Origin: Prevotella sp.
GTDB taxonomy: Bacteria > Bacteroidota > Bacteroidia > Bacteroidales > Bacteroidaceae
Assembly: GCA_016286575.1 (NCBI GenBank)
Contig: JAEETB010000002.1
Location: forward strand, 1 to 64,000
Reading direction: 5' to 3'
DNA length: 64,000 nucleotides
In this document: positions 23,593 to 31,999 of the stretch, in pieces
Layout of the letters: each line of letters starts with the position of its first letter
How positions within the stretch are numbered: the first letter of the stretch is position 1
Position numbers and translations under genes: made by a program
The notes under the pieces: generated by a model
What the model was told of the DNA's origin: nothing
The model's input: the letters and a program-made list of their open reading frames with translations, nothing else
Database searches by the model: none

Positions 23593-24870
23593 ATGAGTTC
23601 ATTGAATCGACATATCAGAAAGTTGTTTTCCCTGCTGATGCCGGTGGCGGTGGTATCGTGTTCAGTGATCGATGAGGACCTGAGCAACTGCGTTGTTGTT
23701 GAGCAGGCGAAGCTGGACTATGAGCTACGCCTGGTGACGAATATGACCACCGAGCTGACGACCCAGCTGACCACGCAGACAGATATCCGGCTGGCCGACG
23801 CCCTGAAGCAGCATCTCGACGATATCTTCACCGACTATGCCCACGACGTGGACTTGTCGTTCTATGATACGCAGGGCGACTCTACTCGTATTCAGCACGA
23901 CGAGCACATCATGAACGCCAACCAGGCCAGCTATACCCTGAACCTGCCCATGCGCCAGTATATGCATCTGGCGACGGCCAACATCATCGACAATGAATCT
24001 GTGACACTGGAGAACGCCCAGTATTGCCATTCGTCGATATTACGTCAGGCCGCCACAGATACCATCGACTCACATACCACGGGCGTCTTCACAGCCCGAC
24101 AGTCGATGGAGGTGTTGGAGGGTATCGATCAGAACTTCGATGTCCATCTCTATATGGCCAACTGCGCAGCCACTTTGGTGATCGACCCTAGAGGGCATGG
24201 ACAGCTCGACAAGATACGTGTTTACAGTACGGGATTCGCCACGGGCTTCAACATCTGCGACAGTGTTTATCACTATGACGTTCGTTCGCCTTATGTCAGG
24301 ACAACCCGTACGGCAACAGACAATCTGGACGAACTGTCTTTCACATCGGTGACTTTCCCGTCGAGGGAATCCAAGGAGTCGGCTACGCGCTCCGTCATCG
24401 AGACAGAGGAGCCTTTTATTGCTCAGCCCGGCGAGGAGGCACTTTGGGAGTTCCACGTCTATGTGACCCAGCCCGATGGCAGCATCACGAAGACCGTGCT
24501 CAGCGTCAAGACGCCTTTGCGTGCGGGTCAGTTTAAGATAATCAAGTGTTGGATAGGAGAGCAAGGTGAGATTAATGTTCCATCGGAAACTCCAGATCCC
24601 GGACCCGGTCCAGATCCTGGTCCTGGCCCCGATCCTGGCCCTGACCCCGGTCCTGGCCCTGACCCCGGTCCTGGCCCCGATCCCGGTCCTGGTCCCGATC
24701 CCGGTCCCGATCCCGGTCCTGGTCCTGATCCCGGTCCTGGTCCCGGTCCTGACCCCAGTCCTGGCCCTGACCCTGAACCCGGTCCTGAACCTGAACCCGG
24801 TCCAGCATCTAGTGAGGTGAGTACCTCTGTTACCCTCGACTGGCAAGAAGGTATTGAGATAGTGACTTAG
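23593..24870 (+). CDS. FimB/Mfa2-like lipoprotein with Pro-Gly-Asp repeat
   Basis: A 425-residue lipoprotein. Its start, VAVVSCSVIDEDLSNCVVV then KLDYELRLVTNM, resembles the opening of FimB/Mfa2 anchors (SC-x-x-I-x-EDLS-x-C). In Porphyromonas, Mfa2 anchors the fimbria and limits its length. It lacks the Thr-Arg processing motif of its neighbours, as expected for an anchor. Residues about 334-405 are a PDPGPGPDPG-type repeat, then SVTLDWQEGIEIVT ends the protein. That C-terminal strand resembles those of the flanking pilin-like proteins, which is odd for an anchor. High GC and strong local repetition mark the linker DNA. Confidence 0.7.
   Translation: MSSLNRHIRKLFSLLMPVAVVSCSVIDEDLSNCVVVEQAKLDYELRLVTNMTTELTTQLTTQTDIRLADALKQHLDDIFTDYAHDVDLSFYDTQGDSTRIQHDEHIMNANQASYTLNLPMRQYMHLATANIIDNESVTLENAQYCHSSILRQAATDTIDSHTTGVFTARQSMEVLEGIDQNFDVHLYMANCAATLVIDPRGHGQLDKIRVYSTGFATGFNICDSVYHYDVRSPYVRTTRTATDNLDELSFTSVTFPSRESKESATRSVIETEEPFIAQPGEEALWEFHVYVTQPDGSITKTVLSVKTPLRAGQFKIIKCWIGEQGEINVPSETPDPGPGPDPGPGPDPGPDPGPGPDPGPGPDPGPGPDPGPDPGPGPDPGPGPGPDPSPGPDPEPGPEPEPGPASSEVSTSVTLDWQEGIEIVT
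24592..24810 (+). repeat. Pro-Gly-Asp coding tandem repeat
   Basis: A degenerate 6/12-nt tandem array built from GGTCCTGGCCCCGATCCC-like units, encoding PDPGPGPDPG-type sequence. It is prone to length change in multiples of 6 bp, so protein length may vary without a frameshift. It ends in Glu-Pro pairs. Confidence 0.9.
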
Positions 24871-24872
24871 AA

Positions 24873-24908
24873 ATGAAAAGTGAATAGTGAAAAAGTGAAT
24901 AGCGAAAA
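24873..24908 (+). repeat. GTGAAAA heptamer repeat across a start codon
   Basis: Units ATGAAAA, GTGAATA, GTGAAAAA (8 nt), GTGAATA and GCGAAAA span the start of the next gene. The ATG at 24873 is out of frame and meets TAG after four codons. Loss of one 7-nt unit would put it in frame with the gene. Confidence 0.8.
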
Positions 24909-26673
24909 GAACCATATATGGCAGATAGGTTGGGTGAGTGTTTTGTTGCTTATCCTTCTGACTGGTTGTTCTCGTGACGACGGTGGCAGTTCTCAGTCGA
25001 TTGTGAAGACCCAGTTTAATTTCTCTTTGCCTTTGAAGAGTACGCAGTCACTGACCCGTATGGGTGGCGATGTGGTTCAGAAGGACGGAACCGATAAGGA
25101 ATTCCGTGGAATAACCGATGTCAAGTTGTTCTGTTACGACTCGGCTCCAACGGAGTCGTCCACTAATCTTGGTAATATTATTGAGGTGAAAACTTCAGGC
25201 AGTAGTGTTGTGACGGATGTGACGACCGATGACCTCTCCATGTGTCAGGAAATCAATATTCCTGTCTCCACCTCCCATTTCGGTTTCTTTGCCCGTGCCA
25301 AAGATGCTCCTACGACACATGAGGAGAAGATGAAGTATGGCATTATCGAGACCGTTGGTCTTGACAAGAGCACCTACGAGGGTAACAGTGGCATTCGATT
25401 CAAGCCCGTTCCGATATGTACTTCCGAGGCACCCTTCGGCGGAAGCACAGCAGGTCAGAACCTGCTCGACTTGCTCAACGACCTGATGAGTACCACCGGT
25501 GCCGAGTTGTCGCCTAATAATAAGTGGTCTACCGTGAACAACATGTACCTGAATGAGGCTTACCAGCGCATGACGGCCTTAAAGGCTTTGTCGTCGGATC
25601 ATGTTCAGATCATGTTAGCAGCCATCAATAGGCTCATCAATCAGGATAGTCCAGACGATCAAGGCGAATTGTTACGCTCCAACATCCTGGCCAAGATCGC
25701 TGCAGCTTGTGTCACTGCTCCACTTCCCACCAGTCCGACCATTACGTTAAAGCCTGAGTATCAGGGATTTCCTGATGATATCCATCTGCCGGCCGGTGCC
25801 GCTCGTATTGAATGGGATGCCACTCAGGAAAAATTCATCGTTCCTGATACCCATAGTTATGGAGCCAATATCCAAGTCGCTTCCATCAACGACTATGTCT
25901 ATCCGATGAACCTGCAGTATCAGGTGTATTCCGACATTGTGGCTTCTGATGATTTGGTTATCCAGACCGAAGAGGGCACCATTCCTGCAGACCAGTATCA
26001 AAACTGGGACGATTTGTTGGAATGGGGTTATAAAGGCGCCTCTAAAGAAGTGACGGAGTCCACTCAGTCAGTGGCTATGGTGAAGCAGGTAGAATATGCT
26101 GTTGGGCGCCTTGCCTTGCAGGCAGGTCTGTCTTCATCGGATATCTACGATGCCAAGAAGAATAAAGTGGACGTTGCTAATGGCTTTACGCTTAAAGGTT
26201 ATCTTGTTGGCGGGCAGCGTGAAGTGGATTATAATTTCCAGCCAGTTGTAGGTAGTAAGGAGTATGCCATCTATGATACAGACCTGAGTGTCGGACTCCA
26301 GACTTTGCAGAAATCAACGTTCACGGAACCCGACTATATCTTAGGTCTTGGAACGGATCGTAATAAAGAAGTTAATTTGGCCTTGGAGCTTGTGAATGAC
26401 TGTGATGATTTTTGGGGTGCAGATGGTTTGATAGCCCACGGTGCCACTTTCTATTTGGTGGTCTGTCTGAAACCCAGTGAAGGCACGAACTACAGTTCGA
26501 GCCTGAATCAGATTTTCAGTCGCGACCATGCCACGCAGGTAAAGTTGACCGTCACGAGCCTGTCCTCGGCAACCTACGGTCTGCCCAACCTCGAGCTTTT
26601 ACGCCCTACTGTGGGTATCAGTGTGGATCTCAGTTGGCAAAAGGGTCTTACGTATGATGAAATCATTTTGTAG
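24880..26673 (+). CDS. Large pilin-like lipoprotein, paralogue 2
   Basis: A 597-residue lipoprotein with lipobox LILLTGC followed by SRDD. No ATG is in frame upstream of the signal; translation must start at GTG 24880 or GTG 24895, both inside a heptamer repeat, so the start is uncertain. LTRMGGDVVQKDG (Arg about 60) precedes EFRGITDVKLFCYDSAP, the motif set shared with paralogues 1 and 3. The C-terminus is VGISVDLSWQKGLTYDEIIL. The mid-region shares DDIHLPAGAARIEWD and YVYPMNLQY with paralogue 3 (NIGLPDGAARVRWD, YVYPAALWY), confirming common ancestry. Expected surface pilus component by family resemblance. Confidence 0.6.
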   Translation: MNSEKVNSEKNHIWQIGWVSVLLLILLTGCSRDDGGSSQSIVKTQFNFSLPLKSTQSLTRMGGDVVQKDGTDKEFRGITDVKLFCYDSAPTESSTNLGNIIEVKTSGSSVVTDVTTDDLSMCQEINIPVSTSHFGFFARAKDAPTTHEEKMKYGIIETVGLDKSTYEGNSGIRFKPVPICTSEAPFGGSTAGQNLLDLLNDLMSTTGAELSPNNKWSTVNNMYLNEAYQRMTALKALSSDHVQIMLAAINRLINQDSPDDQGELLRSNILAKIAAACVTAPLPTSPTITLKPEYQGFPDDIHLPAGAARIEWDATQEKFIVPDTHSYGANIQVASINDYVYPMNLQYQVYSDIVASDDLVIQTEEGTIPADQYQNWDDLLEWGYKGASKEVTESTQSVAMVKQVEYAVGRLALQAGLSSSDIYDAKKNKVDVANGFTLKGYLVGGQREVDYNFQPVVGSKEYAIYDTDLSVGLQTLQKSTFTEPDYILGLGTDRNKEVNLALELVNDCDDFWGADGLIAHGATFYLVVCLKPSEGTNYSSSLNQIFSRDHATQVKLTVTSLSSATYGLPNLELLRPTVGISVDLSWQKGLTYDEIIL

Positions 26674-26694
26674 AATAATTAAATATGTATATAT

Positions 26695-28752
26695 ATGAAT
26701 AAAAGACAATTCTCCGGTCTGGTGTCAAGTTTGGTGCTGATAAGTACCATTAGTCTGTCATCATGTTCTTCCAGTGACGTGGAAGACAACTCCCAAGTGG
26801 TTTACGACCCAGAAGGAAATGCTGGTGTCAAGCCCGAATTTGTTATATCCATCCCCCGTTCGGTGGTGGGTAGCACCCGTATGAGCAATGATGTGACTCA
26901 GAATGAAGGTACTTCGGAGCAGTTCCGCGGATTGGACAATATCCTTATGATTCCTTTCGCAAGTGTTCCTACGACCACCTCCTCCAGTCTCTCTGACATT
27001 ATGGGTCTCAGTAGTATCCAGGCTTTGAATAAGCAGGGTACTCTGAACTACAAGGTCTATGCCGATCAATATGTGCCATTGGGAACGAAGCATTTCCTCT
27101 TCTATGCTAAGGCCATTGACAACGACGCAGACGTAGACATCACCTCGATGTCCGACAAGTTCAAGTATGGTGTGATCCATGCTACGGGTCTGTCGAATGG
27201 CACTTTCACCAATCCTAATGGCGTGAGTTTCAGTCTGGAACAGATCAATACCAATAGTTCAGAGCAAGCAGGTAATACAGTGGGCCGTAATATTATTCAG
27301 TTGATGTCGGGACTGGCCAATACGACCGTTTCGAGCGCTTCGGCTCCCGATAATGCCTGGAGTACAACAACGAATCTCATTCTGGCCCGTCTTTATAGGA
27401 ACTTTATTGGTACGACCGTATCCTCGTCATCTAGTGTAGCTGCTATCTTGGCCATGCTCTACAACGGATTTGAGCGTGTTCCTGTCGGATCACCAGCACG
27501 TCAATTGGCTGATGCCCTCAAGAGTAAGATTAACGATGCTTGCTCGTCTACCCCCATACTCGACTCGACTCAACCAGTAAGTCTGATTAGTGACTATTCT
27601 GGTTATCCTGGCAATATCGGTCTTCCCGACGGTGCAGCTCGTGTTCGTTGGGATGCCACCAACCAGATTTTCGTTGACATAACCGCCAATTATAATCAGA
27701 ATCTGAAGATGCCGATTACCGACTACGTCTACCCAGCCGCTCTTTGGTATTATGTCAGCACGCCCTTGAAAGCTTCCAACACGATTAAATCGACGGAATA
27801 CGATGAGCAGGCCAATTGGAACAGTGTTATTTCCAACGTCTATAAAGGTGCTGCCGATGAAGTGGGGGCCTCTACGCTCTCTGTGGCATTAACAGAGCCA
27901 GTACAGTATGCTGTCGGACGTATTGAGACCAAGATAACCATGGGTACCGGCACCTTCTACGATGGTAATGGTGATGAGGTAGTTATTGGCAATGGCTATA
28001 AGCTGAAAGGTCTGTTGATAGGTGGTCAGAACAGCTGTGGCTTTGATTTCGCCTCAAGAGGCAATGAGAGTCAGACTATCTATGATGTCAACATGGCTTC
28101 ATCCATCACCGCAAAGCCAGGCGTGACTACCTCAGCCAATCAGACCTTGGCCCTTGAGACCAAGAAAGACCAGGTGATCTATGCGGCTCTTGAACTTGTT
28201 AACGGTGGTGAGCAATTCATGGGTTTCGATGGCATTATCCCTGCAGGTGGCACTTTCTATCTGCCCACCGTCCTGAATCCACAGGCAGCCGCCAATTATG
28301 TAAGTGGAACGCGAGATAAGATTGTGATGAAGGATCATGTCACCAAGTTGACCGTTACGATTAAGAATGGTACGAATACCCCACCAGACCGTAATGGTGA
28401 TGGCAATCCTGATAAGTATGTATTAGATCCCAATGATGTACCCATTGGTGTGGATGCCGATGGTGATGGTCAGGTGGATCCATACGATATCGATGGTGAC
28501 GGCTCGCCAGATGCGTTTATCACAGATCCAGAAAAGGGAGGTCCCGGCTGGGATACCGATGGTGACGGTTATGTAGATTTACCTGTCCTGCCAGACCCAA
28601 CTACGGGACTATATCCCACTTATCCGAACACCCCAGGAGGTTTGGGCAATGCCACGAATGGTATTCCCAATTTGGCTAGTCCTGGTATCGAGTTGGGTAC
28701 CTCTGTCAATCTGGATTGGCAAGAGGGTTTGATATTGACACCGAACATTTAA
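26695..28752 (+). CDS. Large pilin-like lipoprotein with calcium-binding-type Asp repeats, paralogue 3
   Basis: A 685-residue lipoprotein with lipobox ISLSSC followed by SSSDVED. VGSTRMSNDVTQ (Arg about 62) and EQFRGLDNILMIPFASVP match the paralogues. Residues about 562-637 contain DRNGDGNPDKYV, DADGDGQVDPYDIDGDGSPD and DTDGDGYVD, the pattern of thrombospondin type 3 or EF-hand-like Ca2+ loops. This segment lies just before the C-terminal strand LGTSVNLDWQEGL, where the Mfa2-like protein has its Pro-Gly linker. A calcium-stiffened stalk is a reasonable inference. Start is ATG, 21 bp after the previous gene. Confidence 0.62.
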   Translation: MNKRQFSGLVSSLVLISTISLSSCSSSDVEDNSQVVYDPEGNAGVKPEFVISIPRSVVGSTRMSNDVTQNEGTSEQFRGLDNILMIPFASVPTTTSSSLSDIMGLSSIQALNKQGTLNYKVYADQYVPLGTKHFLFYAKAIDNDADVDITSMSDKFKYGVIHATGLSNGTFTNPNGVSFSLEQINTNSSEQAGNTVGRNIIQLMSGLANTTVSSASAPDNAWSTTTNLILARLYRNFIGTTVSSSSSVAAILAMLYNGFERVPVGSPARQLADALKSKINDACSSTPILDSTQPVSLISDYSGYPGNIGLPDGAARVRWDATNQIFVDITANYNQNLKMPITDYVYPAALWYYVSTPLKASNTIKSTEYDEQANWNSVISNVYKGAADEVGASTLSVALTEPVQYAVGRIETKITMGTGTFYDGNGDEVVIGNGYKLKGLLIGGQNSCGFDFASRGNESQTIYDVNMASSITAKPGVTTSANQTLALETKKDQVIYAALELVNGGEQFMGFDGIIPAGGTFYLPTVLNPQAAANYVSGTRDKIVMKDHVTKLTVTIKNGTNTPPDRNGDGNPDKYVLDPNDVPIGVDADGDGQVDPYDIDGDGSPDAFITDPEKGGPGWDTDGDGYVDLPVLPDPTTGLYPTYPNTPGGLGNATNGIPNLASPGIELGTSVNLDWQEGLILTPNI

Positions 28753-28796
28753 AGGCAAAAATAAGATAAGGTTTAAATATAATAAGGTAAGCAATA

Positions 28797-30728
28797 GTGA
28801 GAAGATTACTCATCATATGGTGCTGTATGGCTGCGATGCTTATGAGCGGCTGTAAGGAACAGGGAGAGGTGACGGAAGTTGTTCCAAAGCCTGTTCCTGA
28901 GCCTGAACCAGCCTATGTCATTGCTGATATCGCCCTGGCAGTTCCCGACGTCAGTGGCGACGATACAGGTGTATCCACCACCCGTATGTCATCAGAGATT
29001 GTCCAGGAGCATTCTTCTCGTCTTGTGCAGTTGCTGAGTCTTACGCCTTTTACCAAGAAGGGGAAGATAGAGTCTTCTGACCTCTCGACGTTGTATTATG
29101 ATGCCACAGATCTTGGTAATCGGGAGTACGGTGCCAAAACCATCAACGGCAACGCTGCCAAGTTCCTCTATTTCGAGAATTTTGCTTTAATCCCCGGTGT
29201 GGCCTCGTTCTTGACTTATGGAAAGGCTAAACCTGTGGAAAGTGGCCTCTCCGACGATATTGCCAAAAAGTCGTATAACGGCTCTCTGATTATCAGATCA
29301 GACGGTGTCTCCTCCTACAAGTTCCCGGATCTTATCAATCCCGGAAAGTTGTCGTTTGAGTTAGAACCCATCTACGACATCGACAGCAAGCCTGCAACAG
29401 AGAAGATTCCTGTCGAAGCCCAGCAGTTGGCAGATTATCTCACTTCGATCGGTAATACTAAGATAGAATATACTGATAAGGGTGTTCAGCAAACCTTACG
29501 TTGGTCAGAAACCGATGGTATGTTGCTTGGTTTGTTCAACAACTTCATCAATCTGGGTAATGATTATAAGCCAGGATTGATAGCTGGTTCTTCTGCGAAC
29601 GTCATGGCATTTGTTAATGCACTCTATCATGATATTGATCAGTTGCAACCCAATCTGTTGGCCCCTCGATCAACTCTTTGTGCAGAGATCAAGAATACTA
29701 TTCTTGCCGGTGCCGGTTTGTCGAACTTCACCCAAGATGGAACCAAGGTGACGAGTCTTGGCGTGGTCTATCCAGGCAATCTCGGCCTTCCCGATGGTGC
29801 AGCCGTGTACCAGTGGGATTCCGAAAATAAACAGTTTGCAGTGATGACGCAGACCTCCAGTACATCGAACATCACGGGTATTGGCCGATATGCCTATCCT
29901 CCGGAACTGTTCTATTATGGTAATAGTCAGATCCGGACCAGCAATACCGCCGTATCCATCCGTCAGTATAGTTCTGGAAAAACCACTTGGGAAGATATGT
30001 TGAGTCTCTATGTCGATAACGATGAGGTGACTAGAAGCACCAAGTCTCTTGCCATCAAAGATGCTCTACAGTATGGTGTTGCAAGGTTTCAGGCAACAGT
30101 CAATCCCGTGCCCTCTGTCCTGAAGGACTCTAAAGGTAATAATGTGACAGTCACCCCGACCTCTTTCCCCATCACTGGCATCATCATCAGTGGTCAGCAT
30201 CCTGTAGGCTTCGATTTCAAGATTCCTGAGAACTCAGCATCGTCAGATGATCCTACAGGCACAGGTGTTGAGTTGTTCGTCTACGATCATCATATCCAGA
30301 GTGAGGACGGTCAGATATTCCTCTCTTCCAGTACGGAAACGCCAGCGTTCAGTACGTTAGTGCTTCAGAGTCAGGATTACAAGGCAGATGCTCCCGACCA
30401 GTCCGATGTCACTGTGATCCTGGAGTTTGAGAACAACAGTGGTCAGGATTTCTATGGCGAGAACAAGATGGTTGTTTTCCAGGGAACGAAGTTTTATTTG
30501 ATTGGTAAGTTAAAGCTGAATAGTGCCGAGAATGCCGGCAGTGTCGATGATGATACCAAGAAGCGTATTTTCACGCAGGACCATACCACAGAGGTGTCCA
30601 TGACCATCAATACGTTGGCTCAGGCTTACAATGTGATGCCCAATATTCTGTCGGGTCGTATGGAATTGAGTGTAGAGATGAAGCTGAAGTGGGTTGAAGC
30701 CACTCCGACAACAGTGATATTGAAGTGA
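28797..30728 (+). CDS. Large pilin-like lipoprotein, paralogue 4
   Basis: A 643-residue lipoprotein, starting at GTG 28797 and giving MRRLLIIWCCMAAMLMSGC, with a Pro/Glu-rich spacer (KPVPEPEPAY). VSTTRMSSEIVQ (Arg about 63) is conserved, but the FRG motif that follows in the other paralogues is missing, making it the most divergent of the four. NLGLPDGAAVYQWD and YAYPPELFYYG match paralogues 1-3. The C-terminus, ELSVEMKLKWVEATPTTVILK, is a variant of the shared terminal strand. Its stop codon lies in a GTGAAAA heptamer tract that runs into the next gene. Confidence 0.58.
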   Translation: MRRLLIIWCCMAAMLMSGCKEQGEVTEVVPKPVPEPEPAYVIADIALAVPDVSGDDTGVSTTRMSSEIVQEHSSRLVQLLSLTPFTKKGKIESSDLSTLYYDATDLGNREYGAKTINGNAAKFLYFENFALIPGVASFLTYGKAKPVESGLSDDIAKKSYNGSLIIRSDGVSSYKFPDLINPGKLSFELEPIYDIDSKPATEKIPVEAQQLADYLTSIGNTKIEYTDKGVQQTLRWSETDGMLLGLFNNFINLGNDYKPGLIAGSSANVMAFVNALYHDIDQLQPNLLAPRSTLCAEIKNTILAGAGLSNFTQDGTKVTSLGVVYPGNLGLPDGAAVYQWDSENKQFAVMTQTSSTSNITGIGRYAYPPELFYYGNSQIRTSNTAVSIRQYSSGKTTWEDMLSLYVDNDEVTRSTKSLAIKDALQYGVARFQATVNPVPSVLKDSKGNNVTVTPTSFPITGIIISGQHPVGFDFKIPENSASSDDPTGTGVELFVYDHHIQSEDGQIFLSSSTETPAFSTLVLQSQDYKADAPDQSDVTVILEFENNSGQDFYGENKMVVFQGTKFYLIGKLKLNSAENAGSVDDDTKKRIFTQDHTTEVSMTINTLAQAYNVMPNILSGRMELSVEMKLKWVEATPTTVILK

Positions 30729-30766
30729 AAGTTGAAAAGTGAAATATGAATGATGAAGAGTGAAAG
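30725..30766 (+). repeat. GTGAAAA heptamer repeat across a gene junction
   Basis: Six 7-nt units (GTGAAAG, TTGAAAA, GTGAAAT, ATGAATG, ATGAAGA, GTGAAAG) cover the stop of one lipoprotein gene and the start of the next. They resemble the tract at 24873-24908 and supply the ATG codons at 30750 and 30753. Confidence 0.75.
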
Positions 30767-31985
30767 AATGATCATAGGAATGACAGGTAAGATGATACCG
30801 CTGATGGTATTGTCTGTTCTGGCGTTGTTGCTGTGTCTGTCTTGCGGTAGCGGCAGTGATGGCAGTGGCGATGAGCCTGATGTTCCCAAGGAGCAGCCCA
30901 AGCTCCAGATTAACATCTACACTCCTGGTCATCCCGTTGTGACCCGTGCTGATGTGGGTGATGTAGAAGGTGAAAAAGCCGAGATGACCATCCATAAGCT
31001 TCAGATATGGGTTTTCGAACATTCTAATGGCGAGAAGGTAGCCTATCTCGAAGATACTAATCCGATGGCTCAACTACGTGATACGACAGGTGGTGCCTTC
31101 CTTCGTGGTACTTATCAGTTGATTGTCAGCAACAAGTTTGCTGAGGATCGACCTGCTGTCGATGTCTTTGTTCTGGCGAACGGCAATCAGACGGGTCTTC
31201 AGACGTTTGGTGAAAACACCACGCGTAATGTTCTTCAAGGTGCCTTGATGGAAGAGGGCTGCTATGGTTTGACAACGTTCCAGACGTCTGTCTCCGAAAC
31301 GCAGGGTCTCCCCCTGTCTGGCAGGCTGAATGCCGCCGAGCTGGGTGGTGTAGCCCCAGTGCTTTATGTTAAGAATACCGTCACGGTTGTTCGTTCGGTG
31401 TCGAAGATCAGGTTCATTTTCAGTCGTAACAAACCCGATGCAGAAGATGAAGGGAAGGATGATCTTCATATCACCAAGATCGATCTTGATGCAGATATGC
31501 TCCCCAATTCGGCATATTTATTCCTGTCCGGACAATATACGCCTAGAGTATATCACTTACCTGACGGTATAGCCTATAATAGCTTAAAGACCTTGGCAGA
31601 GCCCGTCAGTATGACGATCAATCAGTGTGCCACCCCGGCAAAATATGCCTTTGTCTCATCCCTGACAGGTCAGGAATATGAGAATCTGATTAACAGTGGC
31701 ATTACTCAGAACGAATTGACCCAGGTCGGACGATTCTATTTCCGTGAGTCGGATCGTCAAATGAGAGGTACGATATATTACAGAATAGAGGACAAGACCA
31801 CTAATCATGTGGATGATAGGAAAGCGACCTTCAAGATGAATTCTGCAGGTGATTTCTCCCGCAACCATACTTGGATTGTCTATGGCTATTTCGCTGGTAG
31901 TGATAACCTTCAGATTACCTCCGTGAAGATCACTCCCTGGGAAGAGGTGCCCGGTGACAATAGCCACGAAGTGTACAATTGGTAA
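30750..31985 (+). CDS. FimA/Mfa1-like fimbrillin lipoprotein
   Basis: A 411-residue lipoprotein with lipobox LLLCLSC and acidic, Ser/Gly-rich residues after it. HPVVTRADVGDVEGE (Arg about 66) is followed by IHKLQIWVFEHSNGEKVAYLE, the usual opening of Bacteroidetes FimA-type pilins after arginine-specific cleavage. SVSKIRFIFSRN and FLSGQYTPRVYHLP fit the family's two beta-sandwich domains. The C-terminus is VKITPWEEV. Of the locus it most resembles a typical pilin in length, so it could be a structural subunit. Start is ATG 30750 within a heptamer tract; ATG 30768 is an alternative. Confidence 0.68.
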   Translation: MMKSERMIIGMTGKMIPLMVLSVLALLLCLSCGSGSDGSGDEPDVPKEQPKLQINIYTPGHPVVTRADVGDVEGEKAEMTIHKLQIWVFEHSNGEKVAYLEDTNPMAQLRDTTGGAFLRGTYQLIVSNKFAEDRPAVDVFVLANGNQTGLQTFGENTTRNVLQGALMEEGCYGLTTFQTSVSETQGLPLSGRLNAAELGGVAPVLYVKNTVTVVRSVSKIRFIFSRNKPDAEDEGKDDLHITKIDLDADMLPNSAYLFLSGQYTPRVYHLPDGIAYNSLKTLAEPVSMTINQCATPAKYAFVSSLTGQEYENLINSGITQNELTQVGRFYFRESDRQMRGTIYYRIEDKTTNHVDDRKATFKMNSAGDFSRNHTWIVYGYFAGSDNLQITSVKITPWEEVPGDNSHEVYNW

Positions 31986-31999
31986 AAGATAAAAGAGAT

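Noticed and set aside
24592-24810. Collagen-like Gly-X-Y repeat
   Set aside because: Glycine does not fall at every third residue in PDPGPGPDPG, so a collagen helix is not expected.
24070-24915. Minus-strand ORF of 281 aa with Arg/Thr/Gly repeats
   Set aside because: It is the reverse complement of the Pro-Gly-Asp repeat in the Mfa2-like gene; repetition keeps several frames open.
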